Shown in pieces: positions 10,365 to 18,919 of a DNA stretch of 34,117 bases. A program made the translations under genes and the position numbers. The stretch is from the NCBI GenBank assembly GCA_027452065.1, contig DAIDHC010000041.1, forward strand, positions 1 to 34,117, read 5' to 3'. The notes under the pieces are model-generated. The model was not told the origin of the DNA. It saw nothing but the letters and a program-made list of their open reading frames with translations, and ran no database searches. How positions within the stretch are numbered: the stretch's first letter is position 1; every line of letters starts with the position of its first letter. This DNA comes from Bryobacterales bacterium. Its GTDB lineage: Bacteria > Acidobacteriota > Terriglobia > Bryobacterales > Bryobacteraceae.

Positions 10365-11350
10365 AGCGCGGCCACCCGCCTCGCGCTGATCGAGTGCCCC
10401 CGCACCAGCTTCTCAAACTGCCGCGGGCTTATGCGCCGCTTCACCGCGCGCCGCTTGGCCCGCAGCGCTTTCCAGCTTCGCACCACCGCCCAGTGCGCCT
10501 TCCAGACATATCCGGCCAGTTGAAGCGCCCCTCCCGATTCCGCCAGAAACTCCCCCGCCGTGCCCCGCCCCGCGCGCCCGTACACCGCGTGCCAGAAGTA
10601 ACGCGCCAGCGAAACGAACGGCGCCCGCACCAGCATCCCTACCGGAAAATTCTTCACCGCCGTAAACAGCCGGTTGCGCTCCACCAGATACGCCTTCAGC
10701 GCCGAAGCCCGCCCCGCCGAGTGCGAGTACCGGTGCTCCACCCAGGCCTCCGGCACGTACCGGCATTCCCACGCCCCCCACCGCGCCCTCAGCCCGACGT
10801 CGGTGTCCTCGCAATACAAAAAATAATCTCCGTCGAAACCGCCGATTTCCTCCAGCATGTCCCGCCGGTACAACGCCGCCGACCCGCTCGGCAGCAGCGC
10901 CTCCTCCGCCCGCGCATATTCCTCCGGCCGCGCTCCCTGGCCCCGCTGCTTGCTGCTTCCGTCTCCGCACACCAGCATCCCCGCCGAATCCAGCTCCCCT
11001 CCCGCCAGCACCACCCTCGACGCGCACATGCCGATTTCGTAACGCGCCTCCATCGCCTCCACCAGGCTCTTGAGCCAGCCCGGATGCGCCTCCGCGTCAT
11101 CGTTGATCGTGGCGACGAATTCCGACTCGCTCGCCTCCACCGCCTGGTTGATCGCCGCCCCGAACCCCACGTTTTCCCGGTTCTCGATCACCCGCAACCG
11201 CGCCGCCTCGATCCCCAGCGCCCGCGCCGCGCTCACCCCGCTGTTATCCACCACGATGATCGCGAAATCCGTGTATGTCTGCTTTTCCAGACACCGGATG
11301 CACTCACGCAAAGCTTCGCCCGCGTTCAGGGTGGGTACGATAACGATCAC
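10361..11350 (-). CDS. GT2 glycosyltransferase, rhamnosyltransferase-like
   Basis: An inverting GT-A glycosyltransferase of about 329 residues, first gene of the glycosylation operon. The N-terminus reads IVIVPTLNAG; VVDNSGVSAA and ENVGFGAAINQAV follow; ATINDDAE gives the DxD-type metal site; and YFLYCEDTDVGLRARW carries the ED motif that supplies the base in this family. That motif and the C-terminal region resemble rhamnosyl/galactofuranosyl transferases acting on polysaccharides. The start is uncertain. A TTG at 11365 gives five more residues, but a TAGAAT -10-like hexamer (11370-11365, minus strand) overlaps that codon, so the GTG at 11350 is preferred. No Shine-Dalgarno is visible for either. 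Confidence 0.88.
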   Translation of the reverse strand: MIVIVPTLNAGEALRECIRCLEKQTYTDFAIIVVDNSGVSAARALGIEAARLRVIENRENVGFGAAINQAVEASESEFVATINDDAEAHPGWLKSLVEAMEARYEIGMCASRVVLAGGELDSAGMLVCGDGSSKQRGQGARPEEYARAEEALLPSGSAALYRRDMLEEIGGFDGDYFLYCEDTDVGLRARWGAWECRYVPEAWVEHRYSHSAGRASALKAYLVERNRLFTAVKNFPVGMLVRAPFVSLARYFWHAVYGRAGRGTAGEFLAESGGALQLAGYVWKAHWAVVRSWKALRAKRRAVKRRISPRQFEKLVRGHSISARRVAAL

Positions 11351-11479
11351 GCGCGCCCGGCACAATTCTAAAGTTTAACCGATTGCCGGCTCCGCGGCTC
11401 TTCCCCGCCGCCCCGAATAACAAACCGGTATCGCCCATTAGCTTTTCTCCTTGGACGCCGCCCTCCCCGCCGCCGCACG
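11351..11479. promoter_or_regulatory. divergent intergenic region between GT2 operon and yeiH
   Basis: A 129-base spacer that must hold promoters for both directions. It contains a short AT-rich part near 11364-11377, unlike the surroundings. On the minus strand TAGAAT at 11370-11365 fits a -10 hexamer and would give a leader of about 8 bases before the GTG at 11350, but no good -35 stands 16-18 bases upstream. No promoter was recognised for the plus direction and there is no clear Shine-Dalgarno before the yeiH ATG. Confidence 0.3.
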
Positions 11480-12448
11480 ATGAAGAAGAACCCCCGCCCC
11501 CGCATGCAACGTCTCTCCCACTTCCCCTGGATCGCCGCCCTCTTCCTCGCCCTCCTCGCCTTCAGCACCTCGCCCCTGGCATCGCCCGCCGTCGCCCTCC
11601 TCTGCGGCCTCGCCTTCGGGCTCCGCCTGCCCCATCCCTTTCCCTCCGCCGCCGGCCGCTGGACCACCCGTCTCCTCCAGGCCTCCGTCGTCGGCCTCGG
11701 CTTCGGCATGAACCTCGGCGAGGTCGCCCGCGCCGGCCGCGCCGGTTTTCTCTACACCGCCATCGGCATCGTGCTCGTCATCTCCGCCGGCATCGCCCTC
11801 GGCCGCGCCCTCTCCGTCGGCCGCACCGAGCGTTTCCTCATCGCCATCGGCACCGCCATCTGCGGTGGCAGCGCCATCGCCGCCGTCGGCCCGCTCGTCG
11901 AGGCCGCCCCCGAGCAGATGGCCATCTCCCTCGGCACCGTCTTCTTGTTGAACGCCGCCGCCCTCGTTCTCTTCCCCCTGCTGGGCGCCGCCGCCGGCCT
12001 CACCCAAACCCAGTTCGGCCTCTGGAGCGCTCTCGCCATCCACGACACCAGCTCCGTCGTCGGCGCCACCCTCAAATACGGACCCGTCGCCCTCGCCGTC
12101 GGCACCACCGTCAAGCTCGCCCGCGCCCTCTGGATCGTCCCCCTCTCGCTCGCCGCCGCCGCCCGCCGCCCCGCCGGCGCCCGTCTCCGCCTGCCCTGGT
12201 TCATCCCCCTGTTCTGCGGCGCCGCCGCCCTCAACACCCTCCTGCCCGCCGGCGCCCCCGTCTACGGCCTCCTCAAGCGCCTCTCCATCGCCGGCCTCTC
12301 CGCCACCCTCTTCCTCATCGGCTCCGCCATCAGCCGCTCCTCGCTCCGCCGCGTCGGCCTCCGCCCCCTCCTCCAGGGCCTGCTCTTATGGATCCTCGTC
12401 GCCGCAACCTCGTTCGCCCTCATCCGCGCCCATTGGCTGTCGCTCTAA
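11480..12448 (+). CDS. YeiH-family putative sulfate exporter
   Basis: A 322-residue inner-membrane protein with about ten hydrophobic segments, of the UPF0324/YeiH family. Signatures are the glycine-rich VVGLGFGMNLGEV (about 72-84), GTAICGGSAIAAVGPL (about 129-144) and HDTSSVVGATLKYG (about 190-203). The family is annotated as putative sulfate exporter, but direct transport evidence is thin. An inner ATG at 11504 would shorten it by eight residues and is also plausible. A LysR regulator ends 49 bases away on the opposite strand; in E. coli the LysR gene yeiE also neighbours yeiH, so a regulatory link is reasonable. Confidence 0.9.
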   Translation: MKKNPRPRMQRLSHFPWIAALFLALLAFSTSPLASPAVALLCGLAFGLRLPHPFPSAAGRWTTRLLQASVVGLGFGMNLGEVARAGRAGFLYTAIGIVLVISAGIALGRALSVGRTERFLIAIGTAICGGSAIAAVGPLVEAAPEQMAISLGTVFLLNAAALVLFPLLGAAAGLTQTQFGLWSALAIHDTSSVVGATLKYGPVALAVGTTVKLARALWIVPLSLAAAARRPAGARLRLPWFIPLFCGAAALNTLLPAGAPVYGLLKRLSIAGLSATLFLIGSAISRSSLRRVGLRPLLQGLLLWILVAATSFALIRAHWLSL

Positions 12449-12460
12449 GCGCACAGCGCG
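12446..12460 (+). repeat. 15-base sequence shared with the end of the SDR gene
   Basis: The stop codon of the YeiH gene and the next twelve bases (TAAGCGCACAGCGCG) recur exactly at 22686-22700, again starting at a TAA stop. At the second site the sequence forms one arm of a hairpin; here the matching arm is absent, although the following GCGCGAGCGCGC can fold on itself. It may be a trace of a shared 3'-end element or chance in GC-rich DNA. Confidence 0.4.
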
Positions 12461-12497
12461 AGCGCGCGGCATGCAACTAACGACCGCCCGCGCCCCG

Positions 12498-13409
12498 CTA
12501 CAGCGCCGCCTGCAGAATCTCGCCCGCGTAATCGTGAACGAACCGGACGAACGCTCCTCCGAGCCCCGCCAGGTCCGGCCCCTGCGGAAATATGAACTCC
12601 ATCTCGCGGCTGATCCGCAGCCCGTTCACCGCCACTTCCCTCAGCCCCGTCGAGTTCTGTATCGCCCACCGCGAAACGAACCCAACCCCCAGCCGCGCCT
12701 CAACCGCCGTCTTGATCGCCTCGGTCGAATCCAGCTCCATCACCACCCGCAGCCCCTCCACCGCCACCCCCGCCCGCCCCAGCGCCCACTCCACCACCTG
12801 CCGCGTCCCCGAACCCCTCTCGCGGAAAATTAACGGCGACGACGCCAGCTTCCCGATCTCGATCGGAGCCGCCCGGATGCCCGCCCATTCGTGATCCGAC
12901 GGCACAATCGCCACGATCTCGTCTTCCAGAAACCGCTCCACCCGAAGGTCCGTCCGCGACGGCCGGCCTTCGATCATTCCCAGTTCGATGCGCCCCTCCA
13001 CCAGCCAGCTCACCACCTTCTCCGTGTTCCCGCTGATCACCGAAAACTGTACGCCCGGGTTCTGGCTCCCGAACGCCGCCAGCAGCCGCGGCAGGATGTA
13101 CTGCGCATTCGTCGTCGACGCCCCCAGCCGCAGCGTTCCCTTCTGCTGGCCGCCCAGCACGCCGATCTCGCGCCGCGCCGCTTCGTACAGCACTTCGATC
13201 CTCTGCGCATACCCCAGCAGCACCCGCCCCGCTTCGGTCAGCGTCACCCGTCCCCCCGTACGGTCGAACAGCCGCACCCCCAGATCCTGCTCCAGCTTCT
13301 TCACCTGCAGCGTCACCGCCGGCTGCGTCAAATGAAGCGACTCTGCCGCGTGCGTGAAGCTCAGCCGCTCGGCGACCGAGCGGAATACCTTGAGGCGAAA
13401 ATCTTCCAT
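12498..13409 (-). CDS. LysR-family transcriptional regulator
   Basis: A 303-residue LysR-type regulator. The winged helix-turn-helix is at about 8-65 (RLSFTHAAESLHLTQPAVT is the helix-turn-helix core), then a linker helix and a periplasmic-binding-protein-like effector domain at about 90-295. The effector is unknown. It is convergent with the YeiH-like transporter and divergent from msrB with 70 bases between starts, so either gene could be its target. LysR regulators usually act on the divergent neighbour, which favours msrB; the YeiE-YeiH precedent favours the transporter. The CysB/CbbR-like general form supports a sulfur or carbon link only weakly. Confidence 0.93.
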   Translation of the reverse strand: MEDFRLKVFRSVAERLSFTHAAESLHLTQPAVTLQVKKLEQDLGVRLFDRTGGRVTLTEAGRVLLGYAQRIEVLYEAARREIGVLGGQQKGTLRLGASTTNAQYILPRLLAAFGSQNPGVQFSVISGNTEKVVSWLVEGRIELGMIEGRPSRTDLRVERFLEDEIVAIVPSDHEWAGIRAAPIEIGKLASSPLIFRERGSGTRQVVEWALGRAGVAVEGLRVVMELDSTEAIKTAVEARLGVGFVSRWAIQNSTGLREVAVNGLRISREMEFIFPQGPDLAGLGGAFVRFVHDYAGEILQAAL

Positions 13410-13479
13410 GGTCCGGTGTTCATCATAGCCTTGCCGCGCCGCCCGCGCCCGCCGCTGCTACGCTGGTCACGGGAGCCGC

Positions 13480-14085
13480 ATGCCGTCCGCCGTCCATCCT
13501 CCGTTCGCTCTCGAGGCCGCCTCCGGCGCCACCCGCCGCACGTTCCTCCTCGCCCCTCTCCCCCTCGCCGCCCTCGCCGCTCTCGCCTGGCCCAGAAACG
13601 CATCCGTCCCCGACCCCACCTCCGGCAACGCCGTCCCGCCCGTCGCCGTCGTTTTCTTCGACGCCCGTGCCCGCCCCGTCGCGCTCCGCTCCGTCCGCCG
13701 CCTCGTCCACTCCCTGCCCGAATGGCGCGCCCTTCTCACGCCCCCTCAGTTCGCCGTCACGCGCCGCGCCGGCACCGAGTTCCCCTTCAGCGGCGCCCTC
13801 TGCCACGAACACCGCCCCGGTCTCTACCGCTGCGTCTGCTGCGGCAACGCCCTCTTCCTCGGCCGCGACAAGTTCGACTCCGGCACCGGCTGGCCCAGCT
13901 TCACCGCTCCCGCCGCCCCGGAAAATATCTTCGAACGCCGCGACGCCAGCCTCGGCATCCTCCGCGCCGAAATCCTCTGCTCCCTCTGCGACGCCCATCT
14001 CGGCCACCTCTTCGACGACGGCCCGCCGCCCTCCGGCCTCCGCTATTGCATCAACTCCGCCGCTCTTCTGTTCCTCCCCGCGTAA
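13480..14085 (+). CDS. msrB: peptide-methionine (R)-S-oxide reductase with Tat-type leader
   Basis: Reduces the R-epimer of methionine sulfoxide in proteins. The 201-residue protein is longer than the usual 130-150 because of an N-terminal extension with a twin-arginine motif (TRRTFLL, R19-R20) and a hydrophobic run to about 37, suggesting Tat export and action in the periplasm. The MsrB domain covers about 78-200. Zinc ligands are C118/C121 and C167/C170, FDSGTGWPSF is at 132-141, HLGHLFDDGP at 173-182, and the catalytic cysteine is C190 in RYCINSA. The ATG at 13480 fits the leader. Divergent from the LysR gene; the sigma ORF starts 58 bases downstream. Confidence 0.92.
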   Translation: MPSAVHPPFALEAASGATRRTFLLAPLPLAALAALAWPRNASVPDPTSGNAVPPVAVVFFDARARPVALRSVRRLVHSLPEWRALLTPPQFAVTRRAGTEFPFSGALCHEHRPGLYRCVCCGNALFLGRDKFDSGTGWPSFTAPAAPENIFERRDASLGILRAEILCSLCDAHLGHLFDDGPPPSGLRYCINSAALLFLPA

Positions 14086-14143
14086 CTTTTTTCCCCCGCC
14101 GGCGAACTCATTGTTGACCGCCAAAAAGCGAAGCCCATTAGCC

Positions 14144-15301
14144 GTGACTCAGCCCTCTATCCTTACCCGCCCGCGCCCGCCGCGCACCACCCACCCGCGC
14201 CCCTTTCTCATTCCCCCCGCCGACCCGTCGCTCCGCCGCCGCTTCGAAGCCGAAGCCCTCGCCTTCCGCCCCGATGTCGCCCGCGCCGCCCGCGCCCTGC
14301 TCCGCAACCCTCACGCCGCCGAGGATCTCACGCAAGAAGTTTTCTTCCAGGCCTGGCGCTCCTTCGGCCGTTTCCAACCCGGCACCAACTGCCGCGCCTG
14401 GCTCTTCGCCATCCTCTTCCACCGCCTGTCCCATTTCCGCCGCCGCGACTCGCGCCTCGTTTTCGGCCAGCCCCCCGACGTCCCCGCCCCCGCTCCCGTC
14501 GAGCGCTCCATCGGCTCCCCCGTCCTCGCCGCCGCTCTCGCCGCCCTCCCCGCCAAACTCCGCCGCGTCCTCTGGCTCGCCGACGTCGAAGACTACAGCT
14601 ATAAAGAAATCGCCGCCCTCATCGCCATCCCCGCCGGCACCGTCATGAGCCGCCTCAGCCGCGCCCGCGCCCGCCTCCGCTCCGCCCTGCTCGCCGCAGG
14701 TTCTCAAACGCCGTCGTCCCCCCCACCTTGCTCACCGCCCGCGCCCCGGCCTTCACCCCGCTCCGCGCGCATGCCAGCAGATCCTCGCCCCGCAAATACG
14801 CTTCCAGAAATCCCGCGTCGAAGCTATCCCCCGCTCCCGTCGTGTCCACCGCCTTCACCGGCCGCGCCTTCACTTCCGCATAGCCCAGCTTGCTCCACAC
14901 CAGCGCCCCCTTGCGCCCCCTCTTCACCACCACAACCCGCGCCAGCCGCGCCAGTTCCTCCGCCGCCTCCTTCACGCTCGCCCGCCCCGTCAGCGCCAGC
15001 GCTTCGTCCTCGTTCGGAAAGAAGAGATCCGTCTCCTTCAGCACCGCCCGGATATTCGACTCCCATTTCCCCGCCGGGTCCCAGTTGCAATCGAGCGACG
15101 TCGTCAACCCCAGCTTCCTCGCCCTCCGGAACAGCGCCGCCGCCCCGGCATGCAGCCGCGTCTGCAGAAAGTACGCGCCCACGTGCAGGTGCCGCGCCTT
15201 CCGCAGGTACGCGCTCGTCACGTCCACTCCCCGCAGCAGCGCGATCGTCCCCGCATACGTCAACCCCGCCTTCTGCCGGTCGTTCGTCGCCCAGATCGTG
15301 A
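14144..15301 (+). CDS. ECF sigma factor; open frame runs far past the domain end
   Basis: An extracytoplasmic-function RNA polymerase sigma factor. Region 2 lies at about 35-102 (AAEDLTQEVFFQAW, NCRAWLFAILFHRLSHFRRR) and region 4 at about 130-184 (LPAKLRRVLWLADVEDYSY, then KEIAALIAIPAGTVMSRLSR). Sigma homology ends near 14695, yet no stop appears in frame until 15301, giving 385 residues instead of about 185. The extra 200 residues are Pro/Ser/Ala-rich and lie antisense to the PfkB kinase, so they look like a codon-bias shadow. A lost stop or a frameshift near 14700 is as likely as a true extension. The start is taken as the GTG at 14144; TTG codons at 14111 and 14114 are alternatives. No anti-sigma gene is recognisable nearby. 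Confidence 0.7.
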   Translation: MTQPSILTRPRPPRTTHPRPFLIPPADPSLRRRFEAEALAFRPDVARAARALLRNPHAAEDLTQEVFFQAWRSFGRFQPGTNCRAWLFAILFHRLSHFRRRDSRLVFGQPPDVPAPAPVERSIGSPVLAAALAALPAKLRRVLWLADVEDYSYKEIAALIAIPAGTVMSRLSRARARLRSALLAAGSQTPSSPPPCSPPAPRPSPRSARMPADPRPANTLPEIPRRSYPPLPSCPPPSPAAPSLPHSPACSTPAPPCAPSSPPQPAPAAPVPPPPPSRSPAPSAPALRPRSERRDPSPSAPPGYSTPISPPGPSCNRATSSTPASSPSGTAPPPRHAAASAESTRPRAGAAPSAGTRSSRPLPAAARSSPHTSTPPSAGRSSPRS

Positions 15302-15599
15302 TGCCCGATTTCGCCCGCCCCGCCGTCCGCAGATGCGTCACATCCACGCCCGCCGCCACCAGCCTCTCCCGCACGTATCGCCCGAACACGTCCTCGCCCA
15401 CCCAGCCCACAAACCCCGTCCGCGCGCCCAGCATCGACACGTTGAACGCCGTGATGCTGCTCGATCCTCCCAGCAGCAGGCTGGCGTCGTCCACCAGCAA
15501 CTCCTTGCCGTCTTCGAATCGCGCCTCGCCCCGCAGCAGCAGGTCCACGTTCGCCTCTCCGGCGACAATCAGATCAAGAGTTTTTCCGGCGGCGGGCAA
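14655..15599 (-). CDS. PfkB-family carbohydrate kinase
   Basis: A 314-residue ribokinase-family sugar kinase. LLGGSSSITAFNVSMLGA (about 42-59) matches PfkB signature 1, and DTTGAGDSFDAGF (about 254-266) is signature 2, carrying the anion hole and the catalytic Asp. FFPNEDEALALTG near 192-204 is the usual central motif. The substrate is not evident: ribose, fructose or another ketose or nucleoside are all possible. Translation appears to start at a TTG (15599), as no ATG or GTG precedes the first strand; AGAAAG upstream is a weak ribosome site. The 3' end overlaps the sigma domain tail-to-tail by about 40 bases. It is divergent from the GH36-like lipoprotein with 111 bases between, which suggests a shared sugar-use locus. 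Confidence 0.9.
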   Translation of the reverse strand: MPAAGKTLDLIVAGEANVDLLLRGEARFEDGKELLVDDASLLLGGSSSITAFNVSMLGARTGFVGWVGEDVFGRYVRERLVAAGVDVTHLRTAGRAKSGITIWATNDRQKAGLTYAGTIALLRGVDVTSAYLRKARHLHVGAYFLQTRLHAGAAALFRRARKLGLTTSLDCNWDPAGKWESNIRAVLKETDLFFPNEDEALALTGRASVKEAAEELARLARVVVVKRGRKGALVWSKLGYAEVKARPVKAVDTTGAGDSFDAGFLEAYLRGEDLLACARSGVKAGARAVSKVGGTTAFENLRRAGRSGGGRGRG

Positions 15600-15651
15600 C
15601 TTTCTACGCTACCCGGCGCGCCCGCCCGGAGTCAAATTCGAGTCTCTCGGT

Positions 15652-15680
15652 TTGCTTTTGTTTTTTTTCATTGCTACGAT
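15652..15680 (+). promoter_or_regulatory. candidate sigma-70-type promoter of the GH36-like gene
   Basis: TTGCTT at 15652-15657 and TACGAT at 15675-15680 are 17 bases apart, and TGC directly before the second hexamer makes an extended -10. The tract is T-rich against a GC-rich background. Transcription would begin near 15687, leaving a leader of about 24 bases to the ATG at 15711. Both hexamers are imperfect. Confidence 0.35.
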
Positions 15681-15710
15681 CATGGGACAATAAACGCAAG
15701 TAAAAGCAAT

Positions 15711-17828
15711 ATGCGCGTTGCCATCCTCCTTCTGCTCGCCGCCGCCCTGTTCACTTCCTGCCGGACAGCGCCGCCCACTCCGCCCAACTCCATCCGCGCC
15801 TACGCCGGCCCCGACGGCCTCGTCGTCTTCGAGTCCCCCACGGCCCGCTTCGAAGCCGCTCCCACCGGAGCCATCGCCGCCGCCCTCGATCAGTCCGGCC
15901 ATTCCACCCCCGTCGACGCCGGCCCGCTGCCCGACCAGGTGACCGTCGATGGCGCGCAGGTGACCTTCTCCGCCCAGCCCGAATCGGTCCGCGTGTATGA
16001 CGTCGCCGGCGGCAAGGCGGCCGAAGTGCGCACTCTATCCGCCGACGGCCGTCTCGAGTGCCGCCGCGTGTTCGAACTCTACGCCGCCTTCCCCGGCATG
16101 TTGATGTCCACCGCTTCTTTTGTGAATCACAGCGCGGCGCCGCTGGCGCTCCAAACCGCGGTCACCAACGCTCATCGCGTCCCGGCCGCCGACACCTGGT
16201 CGTTCCTCGGCGCCAGCGAAAAATGGGGCCAGGACGACGTGGTTCATCTTCAGCCGGGCCTCAAGCGCGCCAACCGCGTCGGCGCATCCCTCGCCGACGG
16301 CAATGGCGGCGGCCTCCCCGTCGCCGCCTTCTGGACCCGTCACGGCGGCCTCGCCATCGGTCACCTCGATCAGCGTCCCCTCACTCTTTCGATGCCCCTC
16401 GAGGTCGGCGCCTCAGGCGATGCCCGCGTCTCCCTGGACTACGCGCCGAACGTCACTCTGCGCAACGCCGAAAGCTATTCCACGCCCCGCCAGTTCACCC
16501 TCGCCTACTCCGGCGATTACTACGACGCCCTCCGCGCCTACTCCAACGCCCTCCGCCACGACGGCTGGACTCCCGCCAAGCCCCCCGACGAAGCCTACAG
16601 CCCCACCTGGTGCGGCTGGGGCTACCTCGCCAACGTCACCCCGTCCCAGATGCTCGGCATCATTCCGAAGCTCAAGCAGTATCACATCCACTGGGCCACG
16701 CTCGACGACCGCTGGTTCGACGCCTACGGCGACTGGAACCCCCGCCCCGACACTTTCCCCGGCAACAAGCTCCGCGACATGGTCGCCCAGTACCATCAAA
16801 ACGGCATCAAGGTCCAGCTCTGGTGGCTGCCCCTCGGCGCCGAGCTCCACGGCCCCAAAGACGACTCCCACGCCTACGTCGATTCCAACGTCGCCCGCAC
16901 CCATCCCGACTGGCTCGTGCTCGATCCCCAGGGCAAGCCCGCTCTCATGACCCGCGAGCTGGCAACCCTCTGCCCCGCCCTCCCCGAAGTCCAGCAATAT
17001 TACAAACAACTCACCACCCGCTTCATCCGCGACTGGGACTTCGACGGCCACAAGCTCGACAACATCTTCAGCGTCCCGCCCTGCTACAACCCCAAGCACC
17101 ACCACCGCTCCCCGCAGGATTCGGTCAACGCCATGGCCGACGTCTACAAAATCATCTGGGAAACATCACGCGCCCTCAAGCCCGATAGCGTCACCCAAAC
17201 CTGCCCCTGCGGCACTCCGCCCAACATCGCCTGGCTGCCCTACCTCGACCAGGCCGTCACCGCCGACCCCGTCGGCTCCATCCAGGTCCGCCGCCGCATC
17301 AAAATGTACAAGGCCCTGCTCGGCGACTCCGCCCCCGTTTACGGCGATCACGTCGAGCTCACCGAGCTCGAGCAGCGCAAGGACCGCGAGATCGACTTCG
17401 GCCGCGACTTCGCCTCCACCGTCGGCCTCGGCGGCGTCGTCGGCACCAAGTTCGTCTGGCCCCAGACCGACGCCCTTTACAGCGATGTCGTCCTCACCAG
17501 GGAGAAGGACCGGCAATGGCAGCACTGGTTTGAGATTTACGGCAGCAAAATGCTCTCCCGCGGCGAATTCCGCAATCTCTATCTCACCGGCTTCGACTCG
17601 CCCGAAGGCTACGTCATCGAAAAGGACGGCGTCATGAACTACGCCTTCTTCACCCCCGGCCCGCACGGCCACTTCGACGGCAACATCACCCTCCGCGGCC
17701 TCGCTCCCGGACGCTACCGCCTCCACGATTACGTCAACGGCCGCGACCTCGCCACCGTCGACGCCTCCCAGCCCACCTTCCCCGCCTCCTTCGACGGCAG
17801 CCTCCTGTTTGAGGCCCTCCGCCAGTAA
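15711..17828 (+). CDS. GH36-like alpha-galactosidase-type lipoprotein
   Basis: A 705-residue secreted glycoside hydrolase of the clan GH-D (GH36-like) type. Residues 1-16 are a lipoprotein-like signal (LFTSC, with Cys17 as the likely lipid anchor), placing it at the cell envelope. A beta-rich N-terminal domain (about 25-285) precedes the TIM barrel, which begins around [10 protein letters not shown] (about 297-306). HKLDN carries the probable nucleophile D450, and VTADPVG the probable acid/base D519. A short beta domain closes the protein. The likely activity is removal of alpha-galactosyl or a related alpha-linked sugar; the sugar is not certain. The frame is open well upstream, but ATG 15711 is chosen because it starts the signal. 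Confidence 0.85.
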   Translation: MRVAILLLLAAALFTSCRTAPPTPPNSIRAYAGPDGLVVFESPTARFEAAPTGAIAAALDQSGHSTPVDAGPLPDQVTVDGAQVTFSAQPESVRVYDVAGGKAAEVRTLSADGRLECRRVFELYAAFPGMLMSTASFVNHSAAPLALQTAVTNAHRVPAADTWSFLGASEKWGQDDVVHLQPGLKRANRVGASLADGNGGGLPVAAFWTRHGGLAIGHLDQRPLTLSMPLEVGASGDARVSLDYAPNVTLRNAESYSTPRQFTLAYSGDYYDALRAYSNALRHDGWTPAKPPDEAYSPTWCGWGYLANVTPSQMLGIIPKLKQYHIHWATLDDRWFDAYGDWNPRPDTFPGNKLRDMVAQYHQNGIKVQLWWLPLGAELHGPKDDSHAYVDSNVARTHPDWLVLDPQGKPALMTRELATLCPALPEVQQYYKQLTTRFIRDWDFDGHKLDNIFSVPPCYNPKHHHRSPQDSVNAMADVYKIIWETSRALKPDSVTQTCPCGTPPNIAWLPYLDQAVTADPVGSIQVRRRIKMYKALLGDSAPVYGDHVELTELEQRKDREIDFGRDFASTVGLGGVVGTKFVWPQTDALYSDVVLTREKDRQWQHWFEIYGSKMLSRGEFRNLYLTGFDSPEGYVIEKDGVMNYAFFTPGPHGHFDGNITLRGLAPGRYRLHDYVNGRDLATVDASQPTFPASFDGSLLFEALRQ

Positions 17829-17881
17829 TTTCCGCGCCGTCTCCCGAGCGGCCGCATGCTACCCTTCCAACAGGTAGACCC

Positions 17882-18919
17882 GTGCGCGCCCTCGTCAAAA
17901 AACTCGCTGAGCCCGGCCTCTGGCTCGAAGACATCCCCACTCCCTCTTACGGCATCAACGACGTTCTCATCCGCGTCCTCCGCACCGGCATCTGCGGCAC
18001 CGACCTCCATATTTACAACTGGGACGCCTGGGCGCAGAAAACCATCCACGTCCCCATGGCCATCGGCCACGAATTCGTCGGCGTGGTCGCCGAGGTCGGC
18101 TCCAACGTCACCGATTTTCATCCCGGCGACATCGTCAGCGGCGAGGGCCACGTCGTCTGCGGCCGCTGCCGCAACTGCCTCGCCGGCCGCCGCCATCTCT
18201 GCCCCCACACCGCCGGCGTCGGCGTCAACCGCCCCGGCGCCTTCGCCGAATTCATCTCCCTCCCGATGACCAACATCTGGCATCATCGCCCGGGCATCGA
18301 CCTCGACGTCGCCGCCATCTTCGATCCCCTCGGCAACGCCGTCCACACCGCGCTTTCGTTCCCCGTCCTCGGCGAGGACGTGCTCGTCACCGGCGCCGGT
18401 CCCATCGGCATCATGGCCGCCGCCATCGCCCGCTATGCCGGCGCCCGCTTCGTCGTCGTCACCGACCGCAACCCCGCCCGCCTCGCTCTGGCCCGCAAAA
18501 TGGGCGCCACCGTAGCCGTCAACATCGCCGAACGCACTCTCGCCGATGTCCAGAAAGAACTCGGCATGACCGAGGGCTTCGACGTCGGCCTCGAAATGTC
18601 CGGCAACCAGGCCGCCCTCCGCGACATGCTCGACAATATGGCCCATGGCGGCAAAATCGCCATGCTCGGCATCCCGCCCGAGCCCATGTCCATCGACTGG
18701 AACCGCGTCGTCTTCGGCGGCCTCACCATCAAGGGCATCTACGGCCGGGAAATGTACGAAACCTGGTACAAAATGTCCGTCATGCTTCAGGGCGGCCTGA
18801 ACATCGCCCCCGTCATCACCCATCGCTTCTCCTACGCCGATTTCGAAAAGGGCTTCGCCGCCATGCGCAGCGGGGATTCGGGCAAAGTGATTCTCGCCTG
18901 GGACGACTCCACCCCGTGA
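17882..18919 (+). CDS. tdh: L-threonine 3-dehydrogenase
   Basis: Zinc-dependent medium-chain dehydrogenase that oxidises threonine to 2-amino-3-ketobutyrate with NAD+. At 345 residues it has family length. Catalytic zinc residues are C38 and H63/E64 ([14 protein letters not shown]). The structural zinc cysteines are C93, C96, C99 and C107 in the [15 protein letters not shown] loop, and the Rossmann motif is [13 protein letters not shown] near 170. NVTDFHPGD and [12 protein letters not shown] are typical of Tdh rather than other alcohol dehydrogenases. GTG start with AGGTAG six bases upstream. Its stop overlaps the GTG of the serine dehydratase (GTGA). No kbl (ketobutyrate CoA ligase) gene is present in the window. 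Confidence 0.93.
   Translation: MRALVKKLAEPGLWLEDIPTPSYGINDVLIRVLRTGICGTDLHIYNWDAWAQKTIHVPMAIGHEFVGVVAEVGSNVTDFHPGDIVSGEGHVVCGRCRNCLAGRRHLCPHTAGVGVNRPGAFAEFISLPMTNIWHHRPGIDLDVAAIFDPLGNAVHTALSFPVLGEDVLVTGAGPIGIMAAAIARYAGARFVVVTDRNPARLALARKMGATVAVNIAERTLADVQKELGMTEGFDVGLEMSGNQAALRDMLDNMAHGGKIAMLGIPPEPMSIDWNRVVFGGLTIKGIYGREMYETWYKMSVMLQGGLNIAPVITHRFSYADFEKGFAAMRSGDSGKVILAWDDSTP

Noticed and set aside
15150..15710. An upstream extension of the GH36-like frame
   Set aside because: It is antisense to the PfkB kinase, and a lipoprotein signal begins at the ATG at 15711.
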